Shown: positions 1 to 6,655 of the stretch, one piece after another
Layout of the letters: each line of letters opens with the position of its first letter
How positions within the stretch are numbered: position 1 is the stretch's first letter
DNA from: DASPKW01 sp038244055
Lineage (GTDB): Bacteria; Planctomycetota; Phycisphaerae; Tepidisphaerales; Tepidisphaeraceae
Assembly: GCA_038244055.1 (NCBI GenBank)
Contig: JBBRTW010000118.1
Coordinates: 1 to 16,417 of the forward strand
Direction: 5' to 3'
DNA: 16,417 nt
Notes under the pieces: generated by a model
The model's database searches: none
What the model was told of the DNA's origin: nothing
The model's input: the letters and a program-made list of their open reading frames with translations, nothing else
Translations under genes and position numbers: made by a program

Positions 1-432
1 ATACTGGCCATCCGTGGCCTCCTGTTGGTTGGTGACTTTAAGCACACCACCATTCTGACAGGAGGCTACGTCTTGCGCAAATGCAGTAAGTCCAGCTACG
101 GCGCGGAGTTATGGGAGGGTCGGCTTATCTTGATGACATTACCGCCCTTCCCCCTAAGTGAGTTCTTCCGCCAGTATGGATTGGCGATACCCGCCGGCGG
201 GCTTGGCTTCCAATGGCATACTCATCAAAACGGGCGCATGTTTTCTATTCCTTACTGGTCCCTCAGCCTTGCCAGCTCTCTGCTGCCTGCGCTGTGGCTC
301 GTAACGCGCATTCGATCCGCGCGTCGCGCTCGGCGACAACTTGCCGGCTTCTGCACCCAATGCGGCTACGACCTCCGCGCCACCCCCGATCGCTGCCCGG
401 AATGCGGCTTGGTCCCACCCATCCGCGCCTGA
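1..432 (+). CDS. C-terminal part of a small membrane-anchored zinc-ribbon protein (5' end outside the window)
   Basis: The frame is open to the left edge, so the gene is truncated by the window; a TTG at 25 is the first possible internal start, but nothing marks it as the real one. The visible protein ends with one hydrophobic segment (IPYWSLSLASSLLPALWLV), a run of arginines, and a CxxC-x12-CxxC zinc ribbon (CTQCGYDLRATPDRCPECG). Small proteins with one or two membrane segments followed by this ribbon are very common in Planctomycetota; I know of no established function. The arginine run suggests that the ribbon faces the cytoplasm. The stop codon overlaps the ATG of the next gene (TGATG), so the two are probably translationally coupled. 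The family pattern is confident, the function unknown. Confidence 0.7.
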   Translation: MLAIRGLLLVGDFKHTTILTGGYVLRKCSKSSYGAELWEGRLILMTLPPFPLSEFFRQYGLAIPAGGLGFQWHTHQNGRMFSIPYWSLSLASSLLPALWLVTRIRSARRARRQLAGFCTQCGYDLRATPDRCPECGLVPPIRA

Positions 433-1229
433 TGCCCACCGCTCTACCCGATCCCGCTCATTTCGCCGATAACCCCCTCATGCGCCGCCTCCCCGTCCTT
501 CCCGACCCCCGCCACCTCCTCTGGAACTACGCCAGCGGCCGCATGCCCGATTTCATCAACGGCCAGGAGGGTGAGGTCGGCTGGGTTGCCTGGAATCATC
601 GCGGCCTCCAGCCCCTGGATGACATCCAGATCCCCGATTCCCAGAAGCGCTATGTCTTTTCCAAAAAGTTCGAGCTTCGCTTCAATACCGCCTTCGAAGA
701 GGTCGTCCGCGCCACCGCCGACCCCACCCGCTTCGGCAAGACCTGGATCACCCCCGACCTGATCGCCGGCCTGATCGCCCTCCACCGCCTCGGCCACGCC
801 CATTCCTTCGAAGCCTGGACCACCGATTCCTCCACGCCCCTGGGCTCGAATCAGCTCGCCGGGGGCGTTTGGGGCATCCAGATCGGCGGTTTCATCACCG
901 CCAGCAGTATGTTCCACCGCGTTCCCAACGCCACCAAGGCCGCCTACGGCCGGGCTTTGATCCACCTCAAGGAGCGCGGCTTTTCGCTGGTGGATACCGG
1001 CATGGTCCCCGATCATGGCGTCCATTATGGCTCGCGCTACTGGCCGAGGTGGCAGTTCGAAAAGCGCCTGCGCAGCCTGATCGAAGAGCCGCGCACGCTC
1101 CTCGATTCGCTAAAGCCGCCGCTTCTCCCGGCCGGAATGCTCCTGCGCCTGAAAGCCTCGCGAACCCTCCAGGCCATCGCGCGAAAGCTCCATCTTCCCG
1201 TGAGCTGGGAATTTCCACCGGTGGGGTAA
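432..1229 (+). CDS. aat: Leucyl/phenylalanyl-tRNA--protein transferase-like protein (divergent Aat)
   Basis: The 265-residue protein follows the Aat family along its length: YASGRMPD (33-40), the GWVAW segment (50-54) at the acceptor-site tryptophan pair, TWITPDLI (104-111), LGHAHSFEAW (120-129), ASSMFHR (157-163) and FSLVD (184-188). Aat moves Leu or Phe from tRNA to the N-terminus of proteins with basic N-termini, making N-degrons for ClpS/ClpAP in the cytoplasm. I chose the ATG at 432, which overlaps the upstream stop codon; the frame is open to 213 but that stretch overlaps the previous gene and lacks family sequence. Two residues tied to catalysis in E. coli Aat differ here: Glu156 aligns with Ser158 and Gln188 with Gly190, while Asp186 is kept as Asp188. 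The fold assignment is good; activity is less certain. Confidence 0.85.
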   Translation: MPTALPDPAHFADNPLMRRLPVLPDPRHLLWNYASGRMPDFINGQEGEVGWVAWNHRGLQPLDDIQIPDSQKRYVFSKKFELRFNTAFEEVVRATADPTRFGKTWITPDLIAGLIALHRLGHAHSFEAWTTDSSTPLGSNQLAGGVWGIQIGGFITASSMFHRVPNATKAAYGRALIHLKERGFSLVDTGMVPDHGVHYGSRYWPRWQFEKRLRSLIEEPRTLLDSLKPPLLPAGMLLRLKASRTLQAIARKLHLPVSWEFPPVG

Positions 1230-1344
1230 ACATTCTTGTCTGCCCAAAAAAGATTTCCGAATCCCAGCACTTTCCATCGCGTAATACCCAAGCCTCCCGA
1301 GTCATTTTCCTTCCCCAACCTCCTGTTTCCCCGCCCCGCCCCGC

Positions 1345-1350
1345 TACAAT
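1345..1350 (+). promoter_or_regulatory. Candidate -10 box (TACAAT) giving a leaderless transcript of the DUF2103 gene
   Basis: TACAAT, preceded by GC, lies exactly 6 nt before the ATG at 1357. With a usual spacing of 6-7 nt from -10 box to start site, the RNA would begin at or next to the ATG, and no Shine-Dalgarno sequence is present. The same layout occurs before 6309 and 12273. No clear -35 box is visible. Confidence 0.5.
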
Positions 1351-1356
1351 AGCCCC

Positions 1357-1656
1357 ATGAAGTTCGGCCGAATCAAACGCCAGCATGGCCGGGTGGGGGG
1401 GCTGGATGGCATTCTGGACCGAATCGTCAAAAACTGCCCCTTTGTCTCCCGCATAATCCCCGGCCGAATCAAAGTCCGCCGCGGCAAAACCCCGCCCAGC
1501 TTCAAAATCCAATACCCCACTGAAGCCGGCCTGAAATGCCTCTACACCGGCACCGGAACCGTGCAGGAAGTTTTCCTCATCTGCGCCGACATGGAAAAAA
1601 CCCGCCAATGGCTCATCGATGAAGAACTCGTCGACCCGCCCGACAAATCCGATTGA
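1357..1656 (+). CDS. DUF2103 family protein (predicted metal-binding, function unknown)
   Basis: This 99-residue soluble protein has features I associate with DUF2103: a basic N-terminus (MKFGRIKRQHG), IIPGRIKVRRGK (33-44), a PTEAGLKCLY segment (54-63) and TVQEVFLI (68-75). The family occurs in cyanobacteria, archaea and other bacteria and is described only as a predicted metal-binding protein. No membrane segment or signal peptide is seen. His10, Cys27 and Cys61 are the only obvious potential soft metal ligands, so metal binding is not evident from this sequence. The ATG has no Shine-Dalgarno sequence but sits 6 nt after a TACAAT box. The gene stands alone, 127 bp after aat, and converges on the prepilin pair. 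Confidence 0.7.
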   Translation: MKFGRIKRQHGRVGGLDGILDRIVKNCPFVSRIIPGRIKVRRGKTPPSFKIQYPTEAGLKCLYTGTGTVQEVFLICADMEKTRQWLIDEELVDPPDKSD

Positions 1657-1703
1657 CCCGATGGCATGTGCAAGTCGGTGATAAGCCTCTAACCCAGATT
1701 ATT

Positions 1704-1848
1704 AACCACGAAAAACACGAAATGCACGAAGAGGAATGAGCCAAAAGATTTTCAGTCGAAAAGGCGGTAACCGGTGAATTGGACGTTGCGCAGATTACCC
1801 TTTTAGTCTTCTCCGGTCTTCTTCGTGCCCTTCGTGTTTTTCGTGGTT
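1704..1848. repeat. 145-bp inverted-repeat element with 28-bp CACGAA-type arms
   Basis: The left arm 1704-1731 and the reverse complement of 1821-1848 are identical at 26 of 28 positions. Each arm is built of repeated CACGAA words (AACCACGAAAAACACGAA, then GCACGAAG). The 89-bp centre shows no coding sequence. The element fills most of the space between the convergent stop codons at 1656 and 1866. CACGAAG-type repeats are familiar from intergenic DNA of many environmental genomes. It could be a non-autonomous mobile element or a bidirectional transcription barrier; no transposase is present. Confidence 0.75.
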
Positions 1849-1865
1849 CATCTGGATTATTCGAG

Positions 1866-2570
1866 TTAATTCTGATTCGCCGTCCCCGACCACAGCCGCA
1901 GATTATCCAGATCGACATCCCCCGGCGTGTTTGCGCCCGGGGCGGTGATTTTCCCCGTGCGCGGATCGTCGAACTTCCAGTAGACCGCGTGCCCATCGAC
2001 GTAGGAAATGGTCGATCCTTTGTGGAAATTGGCCGGGTAATCGATCCAGGTGTAGCCCGTGGCCGGCACCATGAATGAATTCTGGTTCCAACCCGTCTCG
2101 CCGGAGCGCATGTCGAACTCTTCGATGAACACGAACGTGTCCGAACTGTGCTTGACCTGGGCGACTTTGGCCACCGCTCCCTTCCAGCCGCTGAAGCCTT
2201 CGCCGTTCAGGTAATTGGAGATTGAAAAGCTGCGCAGCCGCGCGCTGTGATCCGAGGGGCAGCGGTAAAGATCGTAGCTCTTCACATAAGGCCAGAGCGT
2301 GCCCGAATCGATGGCCGTGGTGGTATTGCCCGGCCCGACCCAGTCCGCGGCTGAGCCCGGATTGCCCGTGTTAGCGCCGCACATCGCCCCCTTGTAATCG
2401 CCGGCGTATTGAATCCACGCCATCGTGAGCTGCCGGAGGTTCGACATGCATTTGACGCGCTGCGCCTGGTCCCGCGCCTTGCCCAGGGTAGGCAGTAGTA
2501 TCCCAATCAGCAGCGCAATGATGCCAATTACGACGAGAAGCTCCACCAGCGTAAATCCGCGACGACGCAT
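1866..2570 (-). CDS. Type IV prepilin-like (pseudopilin) protein, downstream paralogue
   Basis: The 234-residue protein begins MRRRGFTLVELLVVIGIIAL, a class III signal: cleavage by prepilin peptidase after Gly5, N-methylation of Phe6, and Glu10 needed for assembly. A long hydrophobic helix continues to about residue 30, followed by KARDQAQRVKCMSNLRQL, typical of planctomycete prepilin-like proteins. Near the end, HKGSTISYVDGHAVYWKF carries the DGH motif common in this group. The ATG at 2570 is preceded by AGGAG at good spacing, so it is preferred over an in-frame codon at 2609. It starts 35 bp after its paralogue and is probably co-transcribed. Planctomycetes encode many such proteins; whether this is a pilin, a type II secretion pseudopilin or a surface protein cannot be told. 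Confidence 0.85.
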   Translation of the reverse strand: MRRRGFTLVELLVVIGIIALLIGILLPTLGKARDQAQRVKCMSNLRQLTMAWIQYAGDYKGAMCGANTGNPGSAADWVGPGNTTTAIDSGTLWPYVKSYDLYRCPSDHSARLRSFSISNYLNGEGFSGWKGAVAKVAQVKHSSDTFVFIEEFDMRSGETGWNQNSFMVPATGYTWIDYPANFHKGSTISYVDGHAVYWKFDDPRTGKITAPGANTPGDVDLDNLRLWSGTANQN

Positions 2571-2605
2571 AGATTCTCCTGCTGTTCGACCACGACCCGC
2601 GAAAA

Positions 2606-3373
2606 TCACGGCCCCAGTTCCGGATCATTGGGAAACTGATCCGGATCGGGCACCGCGTGCGATTTGGCATGGGCAATTCGACGTGAGACATAGTCCGCAT
2701 GCCCATCGCAAAATGCGGCATTGCCCTTGGCATCGAGATTGGGAACGGGAATCGCGGCCGATGAAGTATCCGGCAACTGCTTGCGATTTTTCACGTCGTG
2801 CCGAAGCGCCAGCAGGTCCGTTCCACCCCAACCGCCGGCTCTGGACCACAACTGGGCATTGGCATCGTCGATCGTCACTTCATCTTCTTCGTAGCAGAAA
2901 ACCTTGTCGGAGCTGTTCTTGACCTGGGTCAGCCGCTTGACCGCCAGCGGCCCATTGCCGTTGAGCTGGTAGTTGAAGGAATAGCTGAAGGGATACTTGT
3001 TCGTGCCGGTGCCGGTGTAAGGGCGGTTGTTCTCATCGTCCGATGGGCAGCGCAGCACCTTGGTGTTGTCCTTGGACAGGTTCAAATATGGCCCCATTCC
3101 GCCGAAGCCGATGTCGTCGATCCGCGCCACCTGCCACCAGATCGCATCCTCGAAAACGCCCGCGCCGGTCTTGGGGGTCGAGGGGAGCCACCCCTTGTTG
3201 GCGTTGATGTACATGATGTACGCATTGCCGATCTGCTTGAGATTGCTCATGCACGCCACCCGATTGGCCTGCTCGCGCGCCTTATTGAGGGCCGGCAGCA
3301 AAATCCCAATCAACAGCGCGATGATCCCGATGACCACCAGCAATTCGACCAGCGTAAAGCCTCGACGGCGCAT
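2606..3373 (-). CDS. Type IV prepilin-like (pseudopilin) protein, upstream paralogue
   Basis: The 255-residue protein has the same prepilin leader as its neighbour (RRRG, then FTLVE with Glu10), the same hydrophobic helix, KAREQANRVACMSNLKQIGNA, and a late NAAFCDGHADYVSR motif. The shared N-terminal 45 residues and the middle pattern of an RCPSD segment followed by QVKNSSD/QVKHSSD indicate tandem duplication with strong divergence of the globular part. The ATG at 3373 follows a GGAG sequence; an in-frame extension to 3406 would add eleven unrelated residues before the leader and is rejected. A TATAAT box lies about 57 bp upstream. The protein should be exported through the inner membrane; the substrate or assembly partner is unknown. 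Confidence 0.85.
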   Translation of the reverse strand: MRRRGFTLVELLVVIGIIALLIGILLPALNKAREQANRVACMSNLKQIGNAYIMYINANKGWLPSTPKTGAGVFEDAIWWQVARIDDIGFGGMGPYLNLSKDNTKVLRCPSDDENNRPYTGTGTNKYPFSYSFNYQLNGNGPLAVKRLTQVKNSSDKVFCYEEDEVTIDDANAQLWSRAGGWGGTDLLALRHDVKNRKQLPDTSSAAIPVPNLDAKGNAAFCDGHADYVSRRIAHAKSHAVPDPDQFPNDPELGP

Positions 3374-3429
3374 TGAGTCTCCGAACGGATTTGAACAGAC
3401 AAGCAAACGCGAAAGATATGCTCGCGAGG

Positions 3430-3435
3430 ATTATA
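3430..3435 (-). promoter_or_regulatory. Candidate -10 box (TATAAT) for the prepilin-like gene pair
   Basis: On the minus strand the sequence reads ATGTTATAATCC, a perfect TATAAT hexamer, 57 bp upstream of the ATG at 3373. No good -35 hexamer is visible. The remainder of the 3374-3589 gap shows nothing else I can support. Confidence 0.4.
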
Positions 3436-3589
3436 ACATAATGAGCCGGTCTACTTCGACCCCTGCGTTCTCGCGGTGGACATGGCATCGGCAGTAAACG
3501 CCTTAACTCATTATTCTGCAAGCAAATAAGATCGTCGGCCTTGCGGCGGATCGCCCGAAAATGCCCGCTCGATGCCGTGGATTTATTAC

Positions 3590-3856
3590 TCAAGGCGTCG
3601 CCGGCGTCGATCCCCCCAGCGCCGCCGCCGCCACGATCGCAATTCCCAGGATCAGCGCTGCGCACACAATCGCCACCGCGATATTGTGCTTCTCGGCCAG
3701 TTCCTTCTCCAAATCGATCTGCGGCGTAATCCAATCGAAGATCTTATATCCCAGCACCGTCAGCAAAATTCCCAGAAACCCGTAAATCACCGACCACAAA
3801 AAGATGTTGAAAGAAGCGCCATTAAACCGATCGAGCAACCCAAGAAAATAGGACAT
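3590..3856 (-). CDS. DUF350 family membrane protein (YjfL-like, single-repeat form)
   Basis: The 88-residue protein has two membrane helices (about 17-40 and 58-81) joined by KIFDWITPQIDLEKELAEKHN. The pattern of LGYKIFDWITP, then a charged stretch, N-x-A-VAI and a Gly/Ala-rich second helix ending GIAIVAAAAL matches DUF350, the family of E. coli YjfL. Proteins annotated YjfL carry a longer form; this is one helix pair. Its ATG has AGGAG at good spacing. It is the last gene of the minus-strand set that also encodes a YjfC-type ligase and a YjfM/YgiB-like lipoprotein, and the 110-bp gap before it holds a heptamer array. DUF350 is thought to sit in the inner membrane; its biochemical role is unknown. 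Confidence 0.85.
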   Translation of the reverse strand: MSYFLGLLDRFNGASFNIFLWSVIYGFLGILLTVLGYKIFDWITPQIDLEKELAEKHNIAVAIVCAALILGIAIVAAAALGGSTPATP

Positions 3857-3931
3857 GAATCAAACTCCTGAAAAAAACACTGACGCGCCAAAACCCATCA
3901 CCAATCAAATCACCCGCACAATATCATCCTT

Positions 3932-3966
3932 CTGCCCACTGCCCACTGCCCACTGCCCACCGCCCA
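3932..3966. repeat. Heptamer tandem array, unit CTGCCCA, five copies
   Basis: Four units of CTGCCCA and one of CCGCCCA follow one another without interruption. The last unit touches the stop codon (3967-3969, read on the minus strand) of the YjfC-like ligase gene. On the coding strand the stop TAG runs directly into TGGGCGG-TGGGCAG units. It lies in the 110-bp gap between two genes that probably belong to one operon. Confidence 0.9.
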
Positions 3967-5241
3967 CTACTCCACAAACAAATGCGGCACGAACCGGCTC
4001 GTGTTCCCCGTGATCGGGCTGGTATCCTCGCGAATCCCGATCCCGCAGGCATACCCGTTGACCAGCCACGACCCCACCACCGGCAGATTCCCCTGGTGAT
4101 CGGGCAGCGGTTGGAGTTGCTGATAGACATACGGCCCGCCGTACGGGCCGGGCGTTTCAATGACCGTCTTGCCGCCGATCACCATCGCCACATTCGCTCC
4201 CTCGCGCGAGAGAATGGGCTTGCGCACATGCGGCCCGGCCAGCGGCTCGAACGATGCCGGCAGAATGTGCGGGCTCTGGGGAAACAACTCGTGCAGGATC
4301 GGCAGAATCGCCTTGTTCGAGAGAATCATCTTCCACGGCGACTCCAGCCAATGCATCTTCGTCCGCAGCAAAAACGGCGCGAACCGCTCCCGCACCAGCC
4401 ACTCCCACGGATATAGCTTGAAGATGTTATGGATCGGCCGCTCCCTCTGATCGACGAACAACTGTCGCGGATGATTGAACCCAATCTGCTCGATGTCGAT
4501 ATACTCCGTCGGTATCGCAAACGCCTCCGCCGGCCCCGCCCCCGCGCCCCCAAATGGTCCCTCGACCGGCCCCGCACTCCCATCCGCCCCGCCAAACGCC
4601 TGCAGCGCTGTGTCGCGCAGATAGGCCGTCGTCATGAAATCTTCAACATTCCCGTTGATGCAGGAAAAGTAGAGCGTCGGATTGAATGCCGCCCCGCCGC
4701 CCACTCGCCGAGCCTGGATGATCTTCCCATACGCCTTCCACCCCTCGATCAGCTTCTCGTGAATCGAATTGAACTGATCCGGCGGCCCGAATCGCGGCAA
4801 ATCCTTCGAGAAACCGGCCGGGTTCTTCTCCACCTCCTTGAACCAGAACCACTGGATGACCGCCGCCTCCAGCAGCGAGGTTGGCGTATCGGCGTTGTAC
4901 TCCAATAGCTTTGGTTCGCTCCGCCCATCGTAAGCCAGATCAAACCGGCCGATGATCGTGAACTCATCTTCCTCCCACGACCTCACCACCCACGGCACGA
5001 ACTCCGGCGGAATCAGGAACAGGTGGAACAGATCGTTGTCGATCACATGCTGCACCGTTTTCAGGCACATGTCGTTCAGCGCGTAGGTGGCCTCCTCCAG
5101 TTGATCCACCTGCCGCGCATTGAACAGGTAACAGACCGATTCGTCCCAGTAGGGCTCCTCATCCACCGTATGAAAATGAAATCCCTGCAATTCGACGATC
5201 GCCGGCCAGTTCTCGCGCGGATTGACTTTGAATCGCAGCAT
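3967..5241 (-). CDS. YgiC/YjfC-type glutathionylspermidine-synthase-like ATP-grasp ligase
   Basis: The 424-residue protein matches the GSP synthase ATP-grasp family of E. coli YgiC and YjfC: GRFDLAYDG (98-106), the hallmark LLEYNADTPTSLLEA (112-126), KMHWLESPWKMILSNKAILP (295-314) and a C-terminal VVGSWLVNG (388-396) followed by GIGIRED. It should ligate an amine to a carboxyl group with ATP; the amidase half of E. coli Gss is absent, and the true substrate of YgiC/YjfC proteins is not settled. Residues 214-242 form a Gly/Ala/Pro-rich insertion (GGADGSAGPVEGPFGGAGAG) inside the conserved region, which looks like a flexible loop. It starts 12 bp after the lipoprotein stop codon and lacks a strong Shine-Dalgarno sequence, so coupled translation is likely. 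A heptamer array begins at its TAG. Confidence 0.9.
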   Translation of the reverse strand: MLRFKVNPRENWPAIVELQGFHFHTVDEEPYWDESVCYLFNARQVDQLEEATYALNDMCLKTVQHVIDNDLFHLFLIPPEFVPWVVRSWEEDEFTIIGRFDLAYDGRSEPKLLEYNADTPTSLLEAAVIQWFWFKEVEKNPAGFSKDLPRFGPPDQFNSIHEKLIEGWKAYGKIIQARRVGGGAAFNPTLYFSCINGNVEDFMTTAYLRDTALQAFGGADGSAGPVEGPFGGAGAGPAEAFAIPTEYIDIEQIGFNHPRQLFVDQRERPIHNIFKLYPWEWLVRERFAPFLLRTKMHWLESPWKMILSNKAILPILHELFPQSPHILPASFEPLAGPHVRKPILSREGANVAMVIGGKTVIETPGPYGGPYVYQQLQPLPDHQGNLPVVGSWLVNGYACGIGIREDTSPITGNTSRFVPHLFVE

Positions 5242-5253
5242 GCCGAATGCCGA

Positions 5254-5877
5254 TCAGGAAGAACTCGAACTGAATGAATGACTCGAAGAGCCAAACCCGC
5301 CCCGGCTCGTCCCCGAGGACGAAACATGCGACCCCGATGAGGAAGATGAGCGCGAGAACGAAGATGAAGATCGCGACCCGCTCGAGAAGGACGACCATCC
5401 AAAAATGCTGTGCCGGCTCGAATACGAGTTGGCGCGGTTGGCCGATGGAGTTCCGTAAGAAGAATGGCTGGAATGGTAATTCGCGGAATAGGCAGGCGCT
5501 ACCCACACCGGCACCGGGATGGGCATCCCGAAAAACGGGCTGGTCCGCCACGAAAACGACGGCGTCGCCCCCGCGTAAGTCGCGTCGGCCGAGTAAAGCT
5601 GTCCATCGGGCCCCAGCATCGTCGTACCATCATCCCCCAGCATCGGCACGATCCGCGGATCCTCATCCCCAAACGCCCCGGCCATCTCCGCCTGATCCTC
5701 CGCATCGGGATTCCGGTCGCAGGCGACATACCCCAAACCGAGCAATCCCAGCGGAACCAGCGCCAAAGCGATGATCGCCGTGGATTTTCGGCCAACCTGC
5801 TGCTTCTGAAACTTGGGGCGGTATTTCTTCACGCGGGCCGATAGGCTAACCCATTGCCGCCTTTTGATCGATTGCAA
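5254..5877 (-). CDS. YgiB/YjfM-like (DUF1190-type) serine-rich lipoprotein
   Basis: The product is about 207 residues from a TTG at 5877; a GTG at 5832 is the alternative, no ATG is available, and neither has a good Shine-Dalgarno sequence. A basic N-terminus is followed by a hydrophobic helix (34-52) ending GLGYVAC, with Cys53 as the likely lipidated residue, although the lipobox is imperfect (Tyr at -3). The mature part is acidic, then aromatic/Pro-rich (FFGMPIPVPVWVAP, 115-128), then very Ser-rich, with TSRGGFGSSS near the end. E. coli YgiB has the same build, including a C-terminal TRGGFG, and is encoded next to YgiC. Location next to the YjfC-like ligase supports the call. It may be a substrate or partner of that ligase (inference). 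Sequence similarity outside the tail is weak. Confidence 0.7.
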   Translation of the reverse strand: MQSIKRRQWVSLSARVKKYRPKFQKQQVGRKSTAIIALALVPLGLLGLGYVACDRNPDAEDQAEMAGAFGDEDPRIVPMLGDDGTTMLGPDGQLYSADATYAGATPSFSWRTSPFFGMPIPVPVWVAPAYSANYHSSHSSYGTPSANRANSYSSRHSIFGWSSFSSGSRSSSSFSRSSSSSGSHVSSSGTSRGGFGSSSHSFSSSSS

Positions 5878-5913
5878 ATCGTCGAAATGTTTATAGACGC
5901 ACCCGTCGCCTCT

Positions 5914-6309
5914 TTAATTCGGCCGCGGAAACCCCCACGCCGCCGCCAGAAAATCGGCCGCGGTCTCCGGATCATCCCCCTCGTGCCGCCCCGCGTTGCG
6001 CAGGTGCGCATGGGCCAGTTCATGCGCGATCACCCAGCGGATAAACCCCACCGGCCGGCGTCGCAAAGTCCGCTTCAATACCACCGACCGGCTCGGCCGC
6101 CGAACGCCCGGCCGCCCCAGCGGGATCATCATCGGCCCGATCCCCGGCTCGTAATCGCAGATCACGAACGATGGATCCGAAATCAAATCCCACCGCACCT
6201 CCCCCGGCAGCGCTTCCAGCACCACCGCCACATGCCCGCGCAAAAACGGCTCCAGCGGAAACCCATCCAGCCATTGCTCCAGAGGTATGGAAATCGGAAT
6301 CGCGCTCAC
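5914..6309 (-). CDS. Small HExxH metallopeptidase-like protein
   Basis: From a GTG at 6309 the protein has 131 residues. It carries WVIAHELAHAHLRN (92-105), a zinc-binding HExxH (His96, Glu97, His100), followed by GDDPETAADFLAAAWGFP, where Glu115 and Asp119 are candidates for the third ligand, as in gluzincin-like small peptidases of the ImmA/IrrE or SprT type. I cannot name the family. The frame continues upstream to an ATG at 6462, but that stretch reads into a repeat element. The GTG lies exactly 6 nt after TACAAT, as at two other genes here. No signal peptide or membrane helix is seen. It is followed after 36 bp by the lipoprotein and ligase genes on the same strand, suggesting one operon. 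Coding status is supported by the motif and context. Confidence 0.7.
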   Translation of the reverse strand: MSAIPISIPLEQWLDGFPLEPFLRGHVAVVLEALPGEVRWDLISDPSFVICDYEPGIGPMMIPLGRPGVRRPSRSVVLKRTLRRRPVGFIRWVIAHELAHAHLRNAGRHEGDDPETAADFLAAAWGFPRPN

Positions 6310-6315
6310 GCCGCC

Positions 6316-6321
6316 ATTGTA
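6316..6321 (-). promoter_or_regulatory. Candidate -10 box (TACAAT) for a leaderless transcript of the metallopeptidase-ligase operon
   Basis: On the minus strand CCCTACAAT is followed by six bases and the GTG start at 6309. There is no room for a ribosome binding site, so a transcript starting near the GTG would be leaderless. The arrangement copies that before 1357. If real, it drives the metallopeptidase, lipoprotein, ligase and possibly the DUF350 gene. Confidence 0.45.
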
Positions 6322-6443
6322 GGGCCGCCCGCGCCACACACAGCGCGAAATCTTTCCCACATGCCGCCCGAATCCCCGAAACCGCACCCCCCACCTGAAT
6401 AAAACACCCGCCCATCCCCGCCAAGTCAATCGCACCGCCCACT

Positions 6444-6650
6444 GACAACGAACAACTGACAATGCTCTGCTGAAATCCGCGAGTCAGGGTCAGGAGCCGG
6501 CCACCAGGAATGCCCCAAACGCTGACAATCGTCCCCCAGCTCCTGACCCTTTCGGCCAATCAGCGGATGATTTCAGCAGAGCAAACCGACAACGAACAAC
6601 TGACAACGGACAACGGACAACGGACAACGGACAACTGACAACTGACAACA
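6444..6650. repeat. Heptamer tandem array GACAACG/GACAACT, split by an inverted-repeat element
   Basis: From 6602 to 6650 there are four GACAACG, two GACAACT and one GACAACA in perfect 7-bp register. The words GACAACG-AACAACT-GACAA also occur at 6444-6462, and the identical 19 bases recur at 6588-6606, one copy on each side of a 121-bp palindromic element. The array ends 5 bp before the stop codon of aroC (6656-6658). Confidence 0.9.
6463..6583. mobile_element. 121-bp MITE-like element with perfect 15-bp terminal inverted repeats
   Basis: The termini TGCTCTGCTGAAATC (6463-6477) and its exact reverse complement (6569-6583) enclose a second imperfect pair, GGGTCAGGAGC against GCTCCTGACCC, so the whole element can fold into a long stem. 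It has no open reading frame and sits between two identical 19-bp direct repeats that belong to a heptamer array, with four extra bases (AACC) at the right junction. This looks like insertion of a small non-autonomous element; a transposase that could move it is not in the window. Confidence 0.65.
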
Positions 6651-6655
6651 ACCCC

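Noticed and set aside
213..431. Upstream extension of the aat reading frame by 73 residues
   Set aside because: It overlaps the zinc-ribbon gene in another frame, has no family similarity, and the ATG at 432 sits in a TGATG overlap typical of coupled genes.
5914..6462. 182-residue version of the HExxH protein starting at an ATG at 6462
   Set aside because: The extra 51 residues read through the intergenic array and the TACAAT box and have no protein-like pattern; the GTG at 6309 is better placed.
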